Assembly: GCA_036874045.1 (NCBI GenBank)
Contig: CM072338.1
Location: 18,498,501-18,562,500, forward strand
Length of the DNA stretch: 64,000 bases
Source: Cymodocea nodosa
Lineage: Eukaryota > Streptophyta > Magnoliopsida > Alismatales > Cymodoceaceae
Reading direction: 5' to 3'
The notes below the pieces were generated by a model. It was not told the origin of the DNA. It saw only the letters and a program-made list of their open reading frames with translations, and did no database searches. Below are positions 12,742 through 24,620 of this stretch, piece by piece (position 1 is the stretch's first letter; every line of letters begins with the position of its first letter). A program made the position numbers and the translations under genes.

Positions 12742-14150
12742 AATTGAAGAAAACACCTGAAAACAAGATAAAAACTCGATGAATAAAAAGACACAATACA
12801 CCATATGGTTGGTTATTTAAGAGATGTTCTCGGCTAACAACAGTAAGGAAAGAAATATACGATTGAAAGATTACCAATCAATCAATCAATCACATGGGGA
12901 CGACAACTATGGCGTTGGTGATTGAATTCCCATGCACAACACTATTGCCAAATGGGTGTCCATACGTGATGCAGCTGACGAGTTACCTTCCACGCATGCC
13001 ATTGCTGACGAAGGTGGTGGAACATCGACGAATGTGAGTTGTCCTCGATCATACGTTGAGAATAATATTTGGACCATTTTATCGATTCATGCATGCCATC
13101 CTCGCAGTGATAATTTGTATCACGTTTCCGAAGAGAACAAGAGGTAGACCATAAAAGTGCAGATATCCTTCAACTTCAAGATCATATCGGTATTCATTTA
13201 TTGTTTTGCATGTAAGTTCATTTCGGTTCAGGTGAAGATTCCTCGCTTTGAGTTTGTTTTCTATAAATGATGACTAACGTGAAGTTGGCCGATAACTACA
13301 ATAACTTATTTCATTAAGAAGAATGATATTCATGATTCTTATTACAATTTGAATCTGGTTGACACAAAAAATATTAAGATTATCATAAAAAGAAAAGAAA
13401 AGCAAGCTAATTGAACCAAATCATGCACTATCTTTTATAATTATCGTATTTTTGCTAAAATTTAAACCTAAAACATCTTTTTAACGATAACATTTTTACT
13501 TAAATTTAGAACCTAAAACATCATATCTCACAATGAAGTAGGTAATCATGCTATTTCACTATTAGTTATAAAACTATGCACTCTTGATAAACTTCAATGA
13601 TCGTGCCGAATTATATTGAAGAATTTTCTTTTCAGCTCAGGGGCTTGAAAGAAATGGGATGAAAAACCCATGTCTTCCAAATCCCCAAAGGGCCGATCTT
13701 GCTTGATTGATACCTTGGACCATGTGCAAAGGCGATCCCCAAATGTTCTCACCTTATTCTTTATAATTTGACTAGCGGCACTTCAAAAAAAAAGAAACAC
13801 TAACAGCACTTTAATCAAGTGAAGGTAGTTAATTGCAGTAAATTAATTAATTAGAGGTAACGACATTTATAAATTTTGGTTAAAGTTCGAATCTCAGTGA
13901 ACACAAAAGCTACCATTATCAAAATAAATAAACTTGGTAAGAGAAAGTTTGCCTAATGGTGTAAATGGAAGAATTAAGTGTCTACACACCTTCCTTGAGA
14001 ACAATACGCATGCTCGGCTGATTGCTTTTGAAAGCCCATCTGGCTGGAACGCTGATCTCTAGCAATTAGATATGCATGAACGGGACAAGCTGCTGATGTG
14101 CACACAACCAATTTCGTTCAATGGCGCCCAACTTGTTAGCCTTGGTGTTG
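12742..14150. other. Intergenic region, nothing recognised
   Basis: AT-rich DNA between the gypsy remnant and the 3' end of the DUF632 gene. The 71-codon frame at 12932-13147 has no recognisable motif. Part of 12742-13200 could be further LTR sequence of the gypsy element, but I cannot show it. Confidence 0.4.
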
Positions 14151-17100
14151 TTAGAGCAGGTACCTCATTCTACAGCCATTCGTGTATGAGATACGGGCCG
14201 CTTCTGACGCCTGCTTGGTGTCATCATACATCTTCAGTGAAGCCTCCGCAAACTTTGTCATGCAGTCAAATGCCTTCGTCAGGCCTGCTTGCAGGTTCCT
14301 CATGTTCGGACCTTCCTCGCACCTCTCATCCTTGTCCTTCTCTTTTCCCATGTTCTGCTCATCGGAGTACTGCTCTGTTTGCTTCTTTTCCATTTGACGA
14401 AGAACCGTATCATTTAATTCCGAGCCAATGCATCTGATGGCCTTGGAGAGATCCTCGGATGGCAGAGACTTAATCCCCGACACCCAATCACGACAAAGCA
14501 CAAATATGGGAGGAGCAAGTGACCTGCGTGGGGAGAGGGCTGCCTTCCTCCCCCTCAATCGTCCTTGAGGTTGCAAGACACAATTCTGAAGCCAAGCGTT
14601 AAGAGCTTCGACATACGTCTTTTGGGCATCAACCCACATTGTAAAGCTGGAGGCAAAACATTCAATCTCGTTCTTAAGGTGGATCAGAACCTGCCTGTAA
14701 GCATCACCTCGTGGTGCCACAGCTGTGTTCTTCACATGGTAAGCCAAAGAAATTGTGATGTATTGGGTATGATGGCATGCAAGCATTGCCTTCCACATCT
14801 TGATCAATCTGGGGGGAAAAAACAAGTAGTAAAGATCTAATTAAACCAACACGTTCTGGATTTCTTTTATTCAAGTTTAAGTTCCCAAGCAGCACCTCAG
14901 ATGGATGCAACATAGAATCATAACAATGGCTTGATACATCTCCTACCGTGAATTGAAATTCTTACCCCTGTGTAAGTTCAAGAAGTTGTGGCAGTAACTC
15001 CTCATCACGCAGTTTCTCAATACGTTTGGAAATCGAATCAACCGCTTGAATAGCCACACGTACTTGTGAATAAAGATCCTTTATGACAGCCCTAGTTTTG
15101 TCTATTACTTTGGGATTGAAATCCTTGGCAAATTGCTGTCTGAGCTGGTAACATTTCCTGTCATACTCCTTTCTGACAGACTCACTCAACTTCAAAATGT
15201 CAAAAGAAATGACGAAAATAAGTAGTTTGCTGATAATGTGTCACATCTCTATTATATATCATTAGCAAGCTTCTATACGATGGGAATGTTAAACAATATT
15301 CATGCAAAATGCTAATCTGGTTAGCTTAAATTATGTTATATTATTATATACATTCTCTGCCTAACAAAAGGATTCCCAAGAAATGTATTTGTTGTGAAAA
15401 GCAGGGGAAAAGATAAAGAAAAGGTGAAAAAGAGAGAAAAAAACATGTGAGTGAGAATGTGTTATTTACATATAATATTCCCTGGGTATTTGGTTGTATG
15501 ATAGATTACACAATCTCCCACTAAATGCAGCCACCATGCCAGCTAGAAATAGTTACCACCTCAAAGACAAGGCAATTCATTTTGCAGGATACTATTTACA
15601 AAAGTTAAGAGTGTTGAAGCAGCAAAAATAATAAGAAATGAAAATCATAAAAATGCCATCCATGTGTTCTTTGAGATATCACAGGAACATTATTACTATA
15701 ATTTAATTATCATGGAAAGTCTAAATACAAGTGGAGTACCTTCACTTCATCAAAAAGCTTCTTCTCCCATGCATACAGTCTATCAAGTGTGGAAGAATGG
15801 CTTCCAGAAATCATACAAAACTCGTCCATGAAATCACTACCACTGTCGCAGTCATCTTTTAAGGTAGATGTTAAAGGAGTCTTAGATGATGATGACATGG
15901 ATGATAAGGAACGGTTCCATGTAATAACTTTAGTCACTTGCTGGGCAGGTTCTACATAAAAATAAGAAATTAGATGAGCGAGAATTTACTTATCTTTACA
16001 TATTTGACAATAGTTTCTAAGAAGAACAGGCATAATTAATAGTTCCTTCATAAAAATGTACCGTCATTCAGAGCAACCCCCCTTCCACAACATGGCAGAT
16101 GTATGGATGGGAGAAAGGTAGGGGATGATCTTCCTGTTAAGGTGATACAAAGAGAATGATCACAAACTTTGCTGTAAGAAGCATAAAAGAATCGACTAAA
16201 GTTGTATTTGAGCAGACATTCCGATAAAACTACCTATCTTCTCCAAGTGGCTTCCAAGCTTAATTTTATTTGCCTCGAGCATTCTTGCAACCTCACTAGC
16301 TGATTCAGCAGCTCTGAAAAATCGGTGCTCAATATCTTTAATGCTGGACAGGAAATCTTTTGCCCTGTGTGTGATAAATTCAGAAGGATCTTCCCTTTCT
16401 GGGTATAATGGCATTTCAGTATTGGATTTCTCAACCTTGGAGCTACACTGCTGAGATGACAACATAGCATCATCAGACAACGATTGTGGTTCACTAGTAC
16501 CAGAAAGCTCGTGCATGACACCTCTTTCCTTACCAATTTGTGATGGTGGTGCATCAGTAGATTTTCCCGACACAGAATTATTCAATGATGAACAGTTGGC
16601 AGTCACTGATCTACCAATGTCTATTGTGAGGTTTTCAGGATCATCAGATTTTCCTTTAGATTTCAAATTATGAACCTTATCCCAATTCACATCAGCTTCA
16701 TCAACAGGAACCACTTCGCCTTCTCTGAATTTTTTCGAGCCCACAAGATTACCATGATTCGGATGGCATTCTTGTCGCAACCCTTTGTCCTCGGTCGTGC
16801 CTGCAGGTGTGAAAAAGTCCCACGAGGAGCCCATTTCAAGGGGTGGAGGTGGTGGAGGGGCAATGGCCATTGATTCATCGTCAACAAAGTGACTTAATGA
16901 CGAATCCATCTTAACAGTAATACTTGCACTTCCACTTGCTCTCATATAACTGGTATTGGAGAGGCGTGGTGAGATAGTGGGACTGCCGTTCCGCTGTAGT
17001 GGAGAGTTCATTGTTTCAGGAATGTGGGAAGGAGAAGGTGAAGCAACGAAGGATGAATGTGACGGGGATTTATCTGGTTCGGAAGTAGAGAGTGATGATT

Positions 17101-17287
17101 CCGTCAAACTCTCTGCTTCTGCAAATCTCCGTAAAGCACTTCCCACATTACGCAAGGACTGGATATAAGCAAGATGCACAGCCGATAAAGCATATCTTGA
17201 TTCAGTCGCCTGCCTGATGAAGTGCATCCTTTGTTTACAAAGGTGGAGAGCTTCATCCTTTTGGGGCTTTGTGTTGGAGGAACCCAT
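14151..17287 (-). CDS. DUF630/DUF632 domain protein (NRG2-like family)
   Basis: Four coding exons on the minus strand: 17287-16234, 15951-15740, 15189-14966 and 14808-14151. All junctions are GT-AG and in phase, giving about 715 residues, usual for the family. Exon 1 carries the N-terminal DUF630 (about residues 1-60, LCKQRMHFIRQA and LAYIQSLRNVGSALRRF), a Ser/Pro-rich linker and a PPPPPP tract followed by SSWDFF. DUF632 starts near residue 315 (RAKDFLSSIKDIEHRFF) and continues through KEYDRKCYQLRQQF, IDKTRAVIKDLYSQVRVAI and ISKRIEKLRDEEL to the YITISLAYH and CFASSFTMWV segments. Arabidopsis NRG2 of this family acts in nitrate signalling; other members are poorly characterised. The N-terminus MGSSNTK fits an N-myristoylation site but lacks the Cys3 common in relatives. 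The short C-terminal tail after residue 700 is less certain. Confidence 0.92.
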
Positions 17288-18480
17288 CGATAGCTAGTGT
17301 CGCACCTCCACGGTCGAAAGCAACTTGCTTCTTACTTTCTTTTTTCCGAATCCAGCCTCAGTATCCACTTCGACGCTACAACTTTCTTAAGCAAGTTATC
17401 GAAACGCAGGTAGAGTTGCAACCACCACTTGAAAGGTGGAATGAATTGTTCAGAGGAGCTACGCTTGCCACACTCGAGAGGAAAACGCAACACATTCAGA
17501 GGAAGGACCTTTCTCTACCCAAATGATCCACAAGCATGTCTCCGTGTCTCTCCATTTTAGAGACGGGTTGATGCTGCAAAGCTATAACGTGATTGTTCTT
17601 CACAAACTAAGGGAAATCCGGTGACGCTAAGCTTTGTACATGCACCTCGTCATGGAAGAAGAATAAGAGCGGGGAAAAAAAAAAAAAAAATCTGGGGCCA
17701 CCTTACCTCGGAAGAGAAAGGCCTTCTTTCCTTGCTCTTGAAGTTCTCCACCCCTTGCACTTCCATCAAAGCCCAATATTGGTAGCAGTCATTGTCAAAA
17801 CCCAACGCTCCGTCTCCCTAACCGTAGAAAAACCCCAAGATGTAGAAAAAAACGCAATAACCCACATCAGAAACAGGAAACCCCCGTTAAGCCAGCCAGA
17901 ACCCACTTCAGGAATACCCCCCACACCAATGCGGCCGAAACAGTTCAGCGGCTCCTCCGCCCATGGTCAAAAAGCAGGCCTCTTTAATCGCCAAACAATC
18001 TTAGACGATAAATCCCTCTCTTTGCCTAGAGATGGCAGCAGTTTGGGTCACCACCAAGATGCCCTTTCCGGAAAGAGGCCTAAGCAAAGGTCTCTCGTCC
18101 TACCGAGAAAGAAAGGGGCTTCCTTTGTGGCAAGCATGTCAATGCAGACACCATAACCATGAAGGAGTAAAGAGAGGGAAGAGGGAAAGAAGTGCAGGTG
18201 CAGGAGTAGCAGCAGCACCAGTGCGACAGAGAAAGGTAAATGCAAAAGGGGGGAGAGAAAGAGGAATGAGGTGGAAAGGAGAATCAAAGGAATCTTGGCA
18301 CAGCACAGCAGTGACCAACAGGTAAATACAAGAAAGAAGGCCCTTTTTTTTTTATAAGACGGAGAGAGGTGAGAGAGGGTGGTGAAAGAGATGGTGGGAT
18401 GGGCACTGACGTCCGTTCCGGTCTTGTTCTCCGATTCTTTATTGTGTGGGGGTCGCTCACCCGTCCCGGTTAAATTCATG
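17288..18480 (-). promoter_or_regulatory. 5' leader and promoter region of the DUF632 gene
   Basis: This stretch lies directly upstream of the DUF632 start codon. It is moderately GC-rich and holds overlapping open frames on both strands (17755-18156 plus, 18048-18479 minus) with biased, low-complexity composition and no known motif. I read it as untranslated leader, possibly with a leader intron, and promoter. No single TATA box or transcription start can be chosen. Confidence 0.35.
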
Positions 18481-20650
18481 TGGGAGCGTCGGCTGCCACC
18501 ATCTTATCTTGGGACTCATACATGAATGCCCATGTCCTTTTCAAATTGAAGAAGCGGAAGGAATGCCTGCAGTGCTCCTCCGTTCACGTGCACTCCAACG
18601 GCTACCGCTCTGATTTCTCTTTACCGCAGGGTAAAATTTGCTCTTCTGCTTCAGAGCCTGTGGTTTAATTTCAAATTAAAATATTTCTCCTGTGGACTTT
18701 GTACGGTGCATTACTGCATTTAGCAAAGGTTTCAGGAAAATTACTAAACTGTCGAAAGTAGACACCCACGACAATTTAACTGTGAGTGCTTACATACTCT
18801 TCTTTTTCTTCTTCTTTTTCATGCATATATATATATATATATATATATATGTAAGGAAGGAGGGAGAGAGAGAGAGTAAAGTGGACCGCCAACCCACATT
18901 GCAGGCTGAGGCACTACATCCCATTTTACTCTCTTAACCATTGAATCAACTCTCACAGTTGATTGGACGGTCCAGAGGCCCTCCCACACCCACACATGGC
19001 TCACCTCATTCAACAGGCTCTGCTTGAATATACCCCACCAGCTTTTGCTTCTGCCTGCACCCTTTTGTCCTTCCATTATGTCATCACGCTCGCACTTGTC
19101 AGGCCACACAAAGAAACTTGACAATAATTTTGGCTCTAGCCGCAAGCCAATGGTAGGACAAATTATGGCATTGAAAACCTTACCTTACCTTACCTTGCTT
19201 GATGGTGTGTGTGTGTAAGAGAAGTCATGTCTTCGTCGTCATCTATCTTCTTCTTCTTCTTCGCTTGTGCGGTGGTTGTTCATTACCACTAACAAGGAGA
19301 ATTGCAAGCCCCTGAGGGAGGAGCTGTCGTAGGTAGAGGACGAGGAGGAGCACGTGACATCCACACAGTCGAGAGGCGACACATGGTTTGCATGAGAGGT
19401 GGCCACACAAAGGTTGCAAGTAGTGAGGCTGCAAGGAGGCTACGCATGACAAATCGAATGGGTTGACGGGTCGCAGATGATGTGTCCGATGGGACCAATG
19501 ACGTGGCTAACGACGAGTTTGCCACATGTGTATGGTTGTCGGATAAGGTCCAGCCACCTGGACACCATACTCACGTGGCTAGTTGATGGAACTAACGATA
19601 TGGCATGCAAGGTTGGCATGACGAGAGATTGATTCAAATGAGACGTGATCGCCTCCCTTCTTGCTTGATTCTTTTCAGATAACGCATGCTTCGTAAATTT
19701 CTAATAATTGTGGGAAATAAATCGAGGTGCAGTGAAAAAAAGGAAGCATTCTTTATATCCAGTACTTCGACGTACAATTATGGCTTAACGGTTTATGGTT
19801 TACCTTATCTCCTCTATCTGTATTGGAATGTTTGTGCATGTACATATTTTTTCATGAATACAAAACTTTAGATGTCCATTTCTAAACCTTGTTGTCATTA
19901 GAGTTATATCGTAGTCTTGTAAACTTCGTTGAAAGGATAATATTATAATTTGAACGGATGTGAACACATTACACTCTTCTAAGTTTAATCAATCAGATGA
20001 TAAACTTTTTTCTCCTTACAAGGGATCCACAACTAAACTTCAAAGTCCAAAACTAAAGCTACTTCTAATCTACACCCAGACTACCCCCTAAACTAAATCT
20101 AAACTAATATGTGGGTTAACAAATTTTCAACAATAATATTATTATTTTATGCTTTTTCTTATCATCATCGTTTTTTTTTTTTATTGGTATTTTTTTTCAC
20201 ACTTCTTCTTCTATCATAATTTACATAACTGACGATGTGGAGTATCCGATACCTATATCAAAAGGCTTGAAAGGTTTCAGAGCCACCCATGTATATTTAT
20301 TTGGCATTCGGATTTTCCCGAATTTTTTTATTAGTAAGGAAATCGAAAATCATGCCAACAATATATATATACATAGGAAATATGTTAGACACCCTACATA
20401 TCTGAACGTTTAGTTTCTCGATTATCTCCGTGAGGATGAATCACTATGAATGTAAACCTATATGTAAAATAAAGGAGATGAGAGAAATGGAACTAAACAA
20501 TCTACATGAGATGAAGTAGATGAGAGGAATAGACCTTTGAAGATTAAAAAGAAAGAAAAGATAAGTCGTACGTAAAATTCTTATTTATGTGTGGGAATGA
20601 CATCTATAGGTGACCTAACTATGATGCGATTATGGCTAAATTATTCTAAA
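18481..20650. other. Intergenic region
   Basis: No gene recognised. It contains an AT microsatellite at 18825-18850, a short CCTTA repeat near 19178-19196 and a GC-richer block at 19220-19640. That block has short open frames on the minus strand (19243-19452, 19289-19525, 19440-19637) that match no family I know. It may be a fragment of a mobile element. Confidence 0.4.
18825..18850. repeat. (AT)n microsatellite
   Basis: Thirteen uninterrupted AT units, followed by a GA-rich stretch. Confidence 0.97.
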
Positions 20651-20659
20651 CAAATAACA

Positions 20660-21085
20660 TGCATGAGTGACATGTAGCATGTATGACATGCGGTGGTATA
20701 ATGCATAATGTAATTAAAGATTGATTAAGCATAATTATGCTAATGGTTATGATAATCTTAAGATTAATAATGCATGACTAGTACATAATTAAGTTTAATT
20801 AAACATGATTAGTACATGTTTAAGATATGATTAAAGTGAAATTAAAGAACACGATTAAGCAAAATAATGCATGATTAGGGTGTGAATAAATGTGATAGTG
20901 TATAGTTAAACATGATTAAGATGAAAGATTAGGCATGATAAAGTGTGATTAATTGAGTTAGTTAATAATATGTGATTATGATAGTATATGATTAATTAAC
21001 TTAGTAATACATGATTATGCATGATGACAGGTGATTAATTAACTTAAATATGTATGGTTAATTAACATGGTGATGGACGATTAGG
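20660..21085. repeat. Degenerate tandem array, CATGATTAA orientation
   Basis: Repeated variants of CATGATTAA, TGATTAATTAACTTA and GCATGATTA occur throughout, with no open frame. The motifs are the reverse complement of those filling 22290-22895, so the two arrays form a large imperfect inverted repeat. Units are too diverged to fix one period by eye. Confidence 0.75.
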
Positions 21086-22289
21086 AATTTATTTTTTCAC
21101 ATCATTTTAGTTGCATGCTATGTTTTTCTTCCTTTTTTATCTATCATTTCTTATTCCTTGCGCTAGGATTGACAACTTCTATATCTCGATGGTAACAAGC
21201 ACTTCTTTGTTACTATTGTGGTGTTGCTGCCTTTTCTACTAGAGCTTTCTGTTGACACTTTACTTTGAGTTTAATGATAAGTCAAGCTTGTTGAGTGTCA
21301 GATCCTTCTTCGTTTGTTTCTCTCCTCTTTTAACCTTTCCTTTTCTACCCTCTACCTCTCAGCCAAGACACCTAAGTGATCAAAATCAAAATATTCGATT
21401 AAAACACTAAAAGTACTAATCATTAAAAAAAATTACCAACTTAAAACCATTTAATCAAGACATCCAAACCATATAATTAAAATACTGAGATCACCTAACA
21501 ATCACCCTTTTACTACAACGTTTTGTATTTCCTTTTTCCTTTCTTTATTGGGTCATCAGTTCATATCTAGAATCTCAACATTAACCTACCAATCTACCTC
21601 CACAATTTTGATTTTATTGTGAAGTTGGTTTACCAGGGTCTATTTCCGAAACTTTTGTTTTATTGTAAGATTAGTTTATCGATCTAATTTCTAGAGTTCC
21701 GACAGGTTATCATGAGATTTTCCTCTTGCAATTTGATGGTTTAGTTTTTAGGAAGTATCGAGGTAAGATGAGAACTTAACATAATCAAACTTAATTTTTA
21801 CCTACCGTTTCTTTCTTCTACCCTCATATCTTATAGTGCATTTACATTTCACATGTTATTTGTTTAAATATATGTGTATTTCAATTGAAGCTCTCTCTCC
21901 TTTTCCTTTATATTCTCATCCATATGGTCATAATCACAATCATCTACATATTTTCATATGGTTCTTGCATTATAACATATCTTGCATATCACTTAGTTCA
22001 CTCATATCAATGCATTTGGAGACACTTTTACATATCAGTATTTGCATGTTTTGCTTTCGTCACCGTAACATTTAGATACACTTATATAAATGCATGTTGC
22101 ATCCATATATACATACATCCACTCACTTATATGCATCCTTCTATTTAAATTATACACTACCACACACTTATACTTACACTTGTGTAGATCACCATTCATG
22201 CATACTAAAATCAATGTCATGTTTGCACTCATGTTAAAATTCACACTCATGTCTCCATACCCCTCGTTCATCTATTATTTATGATTATG
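21086..22289. other. Spacer between the two inverted arrays
   Basis: About 1.2 kb without a recognisable gene. The open frames at 21836-22284 are made of AT-rich, CAT/TAT-rich low-complexity sequence and look like chance frames leading into the second array. Confidence 0.45.
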
Positions 22290-22895
22290 CCTTCATGCAT
22301 GCATCATTCATGCTAAAACCAATCATGCATTTATAAAGTATACGCTCGATTATGCATTTATGCAACTCACTTATACATGCTCATTCATGTATCATCATTA
22401 ATCATGCCTTCGCTAACCATATTAATTACATTATCATGTTGATTAATTATACAACATCTAATTAATCGAGTTATTGTATTAATTAATCATTCACTATCAT
22501 GATAATCAACCATGCATCTTCTCCTTAATTAATCATATATTTTCTTAGTTAACCATGCCTTCCTATCAATTGATCATGTTTTAATCATGTATCATTATAT
22601 TAACCAACAATGTATTATCATTAATCATGTGTTACTATGTTAATTAATCACACATCATTAGGTTAATTAATCTTGCATAATTAATTTAAATAATCATGTT
22701 TAATCATACATAGTTAACTTATTTAAACATGTTAATCCCACATAATTAATTTAAACAATCATGTTTAATCATCCATTTTTAACTTATTTAATCATAATTA
22801 ATCTAATTAAGTATGTTTGATCATGCATAATTGATTTAATTAGTCATGTTTAATTATGCATAATTAACTTAGGTAATCATGTTAAATCATGCCCT
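22290..22895. repeat. Degenerate tandem array, TAATCATG orientation
   Basis: Dozens of variants of TTAATCATG, ATGCATAATTAA and AACTTATTTAATCATG. In the best-preserved part (about 22680-22895) units of roughly 30-35 bases resemble CATGTTTAATCATGCATAAT followed by TAACTTATTTAAT. Opposite in orientation to the array at 20660-21085. Confidence 0.8.
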
Positions 22896-23399
22896 ATCAA
22901 AGATTTTTACCTATTTTGATGATGAAGTCTTTCCTTGTTCTTTAGCTATTTGAGTAAAGCTTGCAAGATTTTATAAAATCAAATCCACTAAATTATTAAT
23001 GAAAAAATAATATAATTACAATCAATATGTTAAAAATTAATCTATATTTCAACACGTAGTAATATAATATCTCGTTGAATGCATCCTTTGCATATTCTTT
23101 TATATTTTTTCTTTTTAATCAAAGATACTTCAATACTAAATTTAATTTGTCCACTATTTGTAAGTCTTCCTTTTTATTTTCTGTGTTGTAAATAGATTTC
23201 TCACTACAAATCTAGGTGGTAAGTCTATACCATTACTAGTCATGTTTCTTGTTGCTTCATTATCAAATTTATTTTGAAGACTTAATTGAAATGTTTTCAT
23301 CACTAAGTCATCAAAATCTGATTTTACTATTTTGTATTAATCATGTGAAGAGCCACTAATACCTGCTATAATTTAAATACTCAAGACCATAAGTCCCAT

Positions 23400-24620
23400 A
23401 ACATGGACGGAGTCAGCTTGATAAAAAAAGAAAAGTTTAGATTTTCATCAATAACAAATAAATGAGTCTATAATATGAAATGTTGTACGTAACTATCTAT
23501 AAAATGTGGTTGTACGTCAATTGTAATATTTTGATATTTCAACTTAATAATTCATCTATGTAATATACACTTATATGATAAATGTCATACTTATTTCTTC
23601 TATAAAACATAGAAGATATGACGACAAAGAATTCCCTCATGTTCAAATTTTTTACATGAACATCTAACATCGAAATCCACTTCCATTTTCAAAATCATGG
23701 GGTTACTTTGAACTTCTAGTTTCCAAATCTCATAATGTGTTTCATGATCTACTTTACTTTTGTATAGCATAGGTCATTGTTTTCCTCATTTTCATTTATA
23801 ATAATAATAATATTTTCCTAGTATAAGACTCAACAATTTTGATTTCAACAAGTAAGGAAAAGGCCAAAGTAGGTTTCATTGCCAATATTTAGCTGTTTTC
23901 ATTTTCTTCTATTTTATGTTGTGTCAATAATGTTTTATCATATTGAATGACAAACTTTAATATAGGAGTTTGAGAATAAACATACCCTCAACTCTTTGAG
24001 CTGTAGTTGTACCAACCATAAGTATATTTTTTAAGTAGCAAGAAACTCAATGATCTCAAATATCAAACATTTAATTAAGCTAAAAGTTATCATGTATTGT
24101 TAGATATTTCTTTTTTAATAGCTGTCATTCCTTTTCAAACTTTATTAGACTTTTGGATTTATATATTGTATTATTGTACTTAACCTTAAGGTTCATATTA
24201 ATTCTTAACTTTAACACATGATTAATAACATTTCATCTTACATGCCAAGAATAATAACGATATATTGTTCCTTAAAATACCTGAGGTATAACTATATACA
24301 TTGTAATATTTTGTTCTGTAATAATGACCTTTGGATTCTTCACATATATACATGTTTAAAATGTAGTAAATAATCAGTGGAAAATATCTTTAGTCTCGTC
24401 TCCTAGCAGAGTACAAGTAAATAATGTAAATTGTCCTTAATGGTTGACTCCAGTAAATGATGTAAACAATATCTTCAGATTATTTGTCTTATATGTTGTG
24501 TCAAATATAACAAGATCTCCAAATTTAATGTATATCTTATGAGCCCTTCCATCTATCTAGAAACATTTCTAAATGTGTAATTTTCATCCAATTCAAATTG
24601 AAAGAAAAAAATTAGATCTT
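23400..24620 (-). pseudogene. Decayed FAR1/FHY3-type MULE transposase
   Basis: No long open frame survives, but reading the minus strand in three frames recovers the order of a FAR1-family transposase. DENYTFRNV (about 24570) is followed by the DDE segment FGDLVIFDTTYKTNN and, after a stop, GQFTLFTCTLLGDET (24430-24540). Next come KNPKVIITEQN (about 24310-24340) and YRYYSWH (about 24245-24270), then QTPILKFVIQYDKTL (about 23930-23975) and the SWIM-type zinc finger SCKKFEHEGILCRHIF (about 23600-23664). Stops and frameshifts are frequent. The sequence resembles mobile MULE copies, or a degenerated domesticated FAR1-related gene. No terminal inverted repeats were identified. Confidence 0.85.

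Noticed and set aside
17755-18479. Overlapping 133-codon plus and 143-codon minus frames
   Set aside because: Low-complexity, no motif, and located in the leader of the DUF632 gene.
21836-22284. Four overlapping open frames of 64-87 codons
   Set aside because: Composed of CAT/TAT-rich low-complexity sequence merging into the repeat array. No motif.
20660-22895. The inverted arrays as terminal inverted repeats of the nearby MULE
   Set aside because: The transposase remnant lies to the right of both arrays, not between them, so they cannot be its two ends as the sequence stands.
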